From: Thermoleptolyngbya sichuanensis A183
GTDB lineage: Bacteria > Cyanobacteriota > Cyanobacteriia > Elainellales > Elainellaceae
Assembly: GCF_013177315.1 (NCBI RefSeq)
Contig: NZ_CP053661.1
Coordinates: 3,534,001-3,598,000 of the forward strand
DNA: 64,000 nt
Reading direction: 5' to 3'
Shown: in pieces, positions 62,425 to 64,000 of the stretch
How the letters are laid out: each line of letters starts with the position of its first letter
Position numbering within the stretch: position 1 is the first letter of the stretch
Position numbers and translations under genes: made by a program
The notes under the pieces: model-generated
The model's input: the letters and a program-made list of their open reading frames with translations, nothing else
Told to the model about the DNA's origin: nothing
The model's database searches: none

Positions 62425-64000
62425 CCGCCTGCCGCGCCGCCTGACTGGTGAGGAACTGGTTCACCGTGTTGCGCCAGGTGGAGTCGGTGGCAGGCAGCAG
62501 CATTCCGTAGGGGTCGCAAGACAGCGGCTCTGGCGGCAGCAGCGTGTAGCCTGCCCTAGCCAAGGAACTGCTGGTTTGCAGTGCTTCGCCCAGCAGCAGC
62601 ACGCCGTCGCCCGCAAACAGATCAATCGCGCCACTCCGCAGCGCCTGGAATCCTGCTGTACGAGCCGTATCGCCGCGCAACGTCACAATTTGCGCCGCTG
62701 GATAGCGCTGCCGAATCACCTGCTCGGTCACCGTGTCGCGCAGAACCCCGATCCTGGCTCCGGTCAGCGTACCCAGCGCGTTGAACTGTTCGGCGGTGTC
62801 GGCCGCGGCCAAAAGCTGTACCCCCGTCAGGAAAAAGGGCGCAGAAAACAGCACTCCCTCAATATCGGATCGCAGCGTGTTGGGCCCACACTCGATTTGT
62901 ACAGTGCCTGCTTGCACCAGGCTAAAGCGGTTCGACACCTCGGCGGCGATGAGGTCGAGGCGGATCGGGCGGCCCAGTTGCGCCTGGAGTTGCTGGGTGA
63001 GGCCGTTGAGTAAATCGACGCAATAGCCCGACAGGTTCCCTGCGGCGTTGACCGTGCCGAAGGGCGGCGAGCCAGGTTGTACGGCGGCCCGCAGCACGCC
63101 CGATTCGGCGATCGCCCCCAGCACCGACCCGGGGCGATCGCCCGGTAAGCGGGTCGTCACCTCTGGCACAAAGGGAATCGGCGGCGGCCCGCCAAAGGCT
63201 TGTTCCAGTTGCTCCTGGGAGAGCGATCGCACCAGTCGCAAGTCCAGCGGCTCCTCGCTGATCGACTCGGCATAGGCGGCGCTCAGAAACATCTCATAGG
63301 CGGGCTGATTGTTCAAATGCCGCTGCAAGAAGGCCAGGCTCATCTCGCGCACATACTCCTGCCCCAGGCGCGGCGACGGCCCAGAGAGCAGCAGGCTCAC
63401 GGTGTCTAGCGTCGCCCCAGAGGAGGGCGTGTTGTCGGCAAAGGTGTGGCTACTGGGAACCATGATGGCCAGATACTTTGCAGGCGTATTGAGCCAGAGA
63501 AAGGGATGAATCTGCTGCTGCACCGCTGAGGCGATGAAATCATTGCTGCCGCTCATCATCATCACGGGCACCTGGATTTGCCCCAGCCCTTCGGGCCCAA
63601 AGACGGGATGGGTCAGCGGACTGACGGCGATCGCCGCCTGGACTCGCGGGTCGCGCAGCATGTAGGTATAGGGCGGCAGGCGGCTGGCCCCACATTGCAG
63701 CACGAGCGACACATCCAGTCGCGCCTGCGGACGGGCACATTCCTGCTGAAACAGGTCGCCCGTGTTCAAGCTTGCGCCCGCCAACGCCAGCGCCGTGTAG
63801 CCGCCAAAGGAATGCCCCAGCACGGCGACTCGCTGCAAGTCCATACGTCCAGCCAGCCCTGGGTCGGTGTCTGCCATCTCGCCCAGGGTATCCAGCACAT
63901 AGCTGACATCCAGCGGGCGATCGACAAATTCCACGGGTGTCACGGGGCTGGTCAGCACACCTGCCAGGGCGCTAGTGCGGCGGCTCTCGTCGCTGCCGAT
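62315..64000 (-). CDS. Alpha/beta hydrolase fused to an SBP_bac_3-type binding domain, incomplete at both ends
   Basis: The frame enters from the right edge, so the N-terminus is missing. The hydrolase part has the nucleophile elbow VAVLGHSFGGYTALALAG and later MMSGSNDFIA and PSSHTFAD, giving Ser, Asp and His. After about 280 residues comes a family 3 solute-binding domain: LRAAVQPGSPPFGTVNAAGNLSGYCVDLLNGLTQQL, then DIEGVLFSAPFFLTGVQLLA and LFAGDGVLLLGEAL. Genuine homology ends near 62424 (LTSQAARQAG); the last 36 codons are antisense to the truncated transposase. Both domains suggest an envelope location. Activity of the truncated form is doubtful. Confidence 0.78.
   Translation of the reverse strand: MGSDESRRTSALAGVLTSPVTPVEFVDRPLDVSYVLDTLGEMADTDPGLAGRMDLQRVAVLGHSFGGYTALALAGASLNTGDLFQQECARPQARLDVSLVLQCGASRLPPYTYMLRDPRVQAAIAVSPLTHPVFGPEGLGQIQVPVMMMSGSNDFIASAVQQQIHPFLWLNTPAKYLAIMVPSSHTFADNTPSSGATLDTVSLLLSGPSPRLGQEYVREMSLAFLQRHLNNQPAYEMFLSAAYAESISEEPLDLRLVRSLSQEQLEQAFGGPPPIPFVPEVTTRLPGDRPGSVLGAIAESGVLRAAVQPGSPPFGTVNAAGNLSGYCVDLLNGLTQQLQAQLGRPIRLDLIAAEVSNRFSLVQAGTVQIECGPNTLRSDIEGVLFSAPFFLTGVQLLAAADTAEQFNALGTLTGARIGVLRDTVTEQVIRQRYPAAQIVTLRGDTARTAGFQALRSGAIDLFAGDGVLLLGEALQTSSSLARAGYTLLPPEPLSCDPYGMLLPATDSTWRNTVNQFLTSQAARQAGDRCQNACKRLCDPTRSQRFLRCLPGQGVVSTVLSR

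Noticed and set aside
62425-63013. Plus-strand extension of the third transposase frame (residues after LAAI)
   Set aside because: This stretch is exactly antisense to the conserved solute-binding domain on the minus strand. The peptide is Arg/Gln-rich without family character, so it is read-through of a truncated gene, not a fusion protein.

Overview
This window comes from a cyanobacterial chromosome. The palindrome GCGATCGC (HIP1) recurs throughout. The gene set is also cyanobacterial: plant-type phytoene desaturase next to phytoene synthase, a KaiB-domain protein, PilT, DUF4278, YbjN, DUF3747/SLH, PEP-CTERM and Uma2 proteins, and lone CofH. The DNA is moderately GC-rich. Dispersed palindromes and short tandem repeats suggest a repeat-rich filamentous or thermophile-like lineage, but the genus cannot be fixed from sequence alone.

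Layout. 0-7.3 kb: start of a secreted trypsin-like protease, a stand-alone fatty acyl-AMP ligase, a three-gene oxyanion/phosphonate-type ABC importer with a fused double permease, and a protein ending in a KaiB-like domain. 7.4-12.3 kb: pilT, a FGGY sugar kinase overlapping a membrane-anchored SGNH hydrolase, and a 46-residue membrane protein with its own terminator. 12.9-17.3 kb: a short-chain dehydrogenase, pds and crtB (first two carotenoid steps) and an aldo/keto reductase. 17.3-21.8 kb: recF, a type III-like glutamine synthetase, a CRP/FNR-type regulator with a possible NtcA box upstream, and moaD. 21.8-33.3 kb: tRNA-Ser, small conserved genes, a large Eco57I-like methylase, ssb and several secreted or unknown proteins. 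33.7-40.4 kb: glutaminase, a mutarotase-like protein, tRNA-Lys, class II aldolase, a solitary DNA methyltransferase and an Fe/2OG oxygenase. 40.6-50.1 kb: a PEP-CTERM protein, cofH, a nitroreductase, a coupled NUDIX-sppA pair, ccdA, a YdcF-like protein and a two-domain glycosyltransferase.

Mobile region. From 50.2 kb the sequence records repeated insertion. A sulfotransferase gene is split by a complete IS4-family element that duplicated a HIP1-containing target. After a flotillin/YqiJ pair, a VOC protein and a receptor-like periplasmic protein, 57.6-62.4 kb is a nest: an IS4-like transposase gene is cut by an IS110-family element with a 318-base leader (candidate bridge RNA) and cut again by a third transposase gene. 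That gene stops at a HIP1 octamer, where it abuts the truncated 3' end of an alpha/beta hydrolase-solute-binding fusion running off the right edge.

Repeats. Eight copies of a roughly 90-base palindromic element with ends AGGACTTACGCA lie between genes. Five loci carry unrelated tandem repeats that all have a 14-base unit. A 35-base palindrome is present three times inside the methylase reading frame. No CRISPR array or rRNA was seen.
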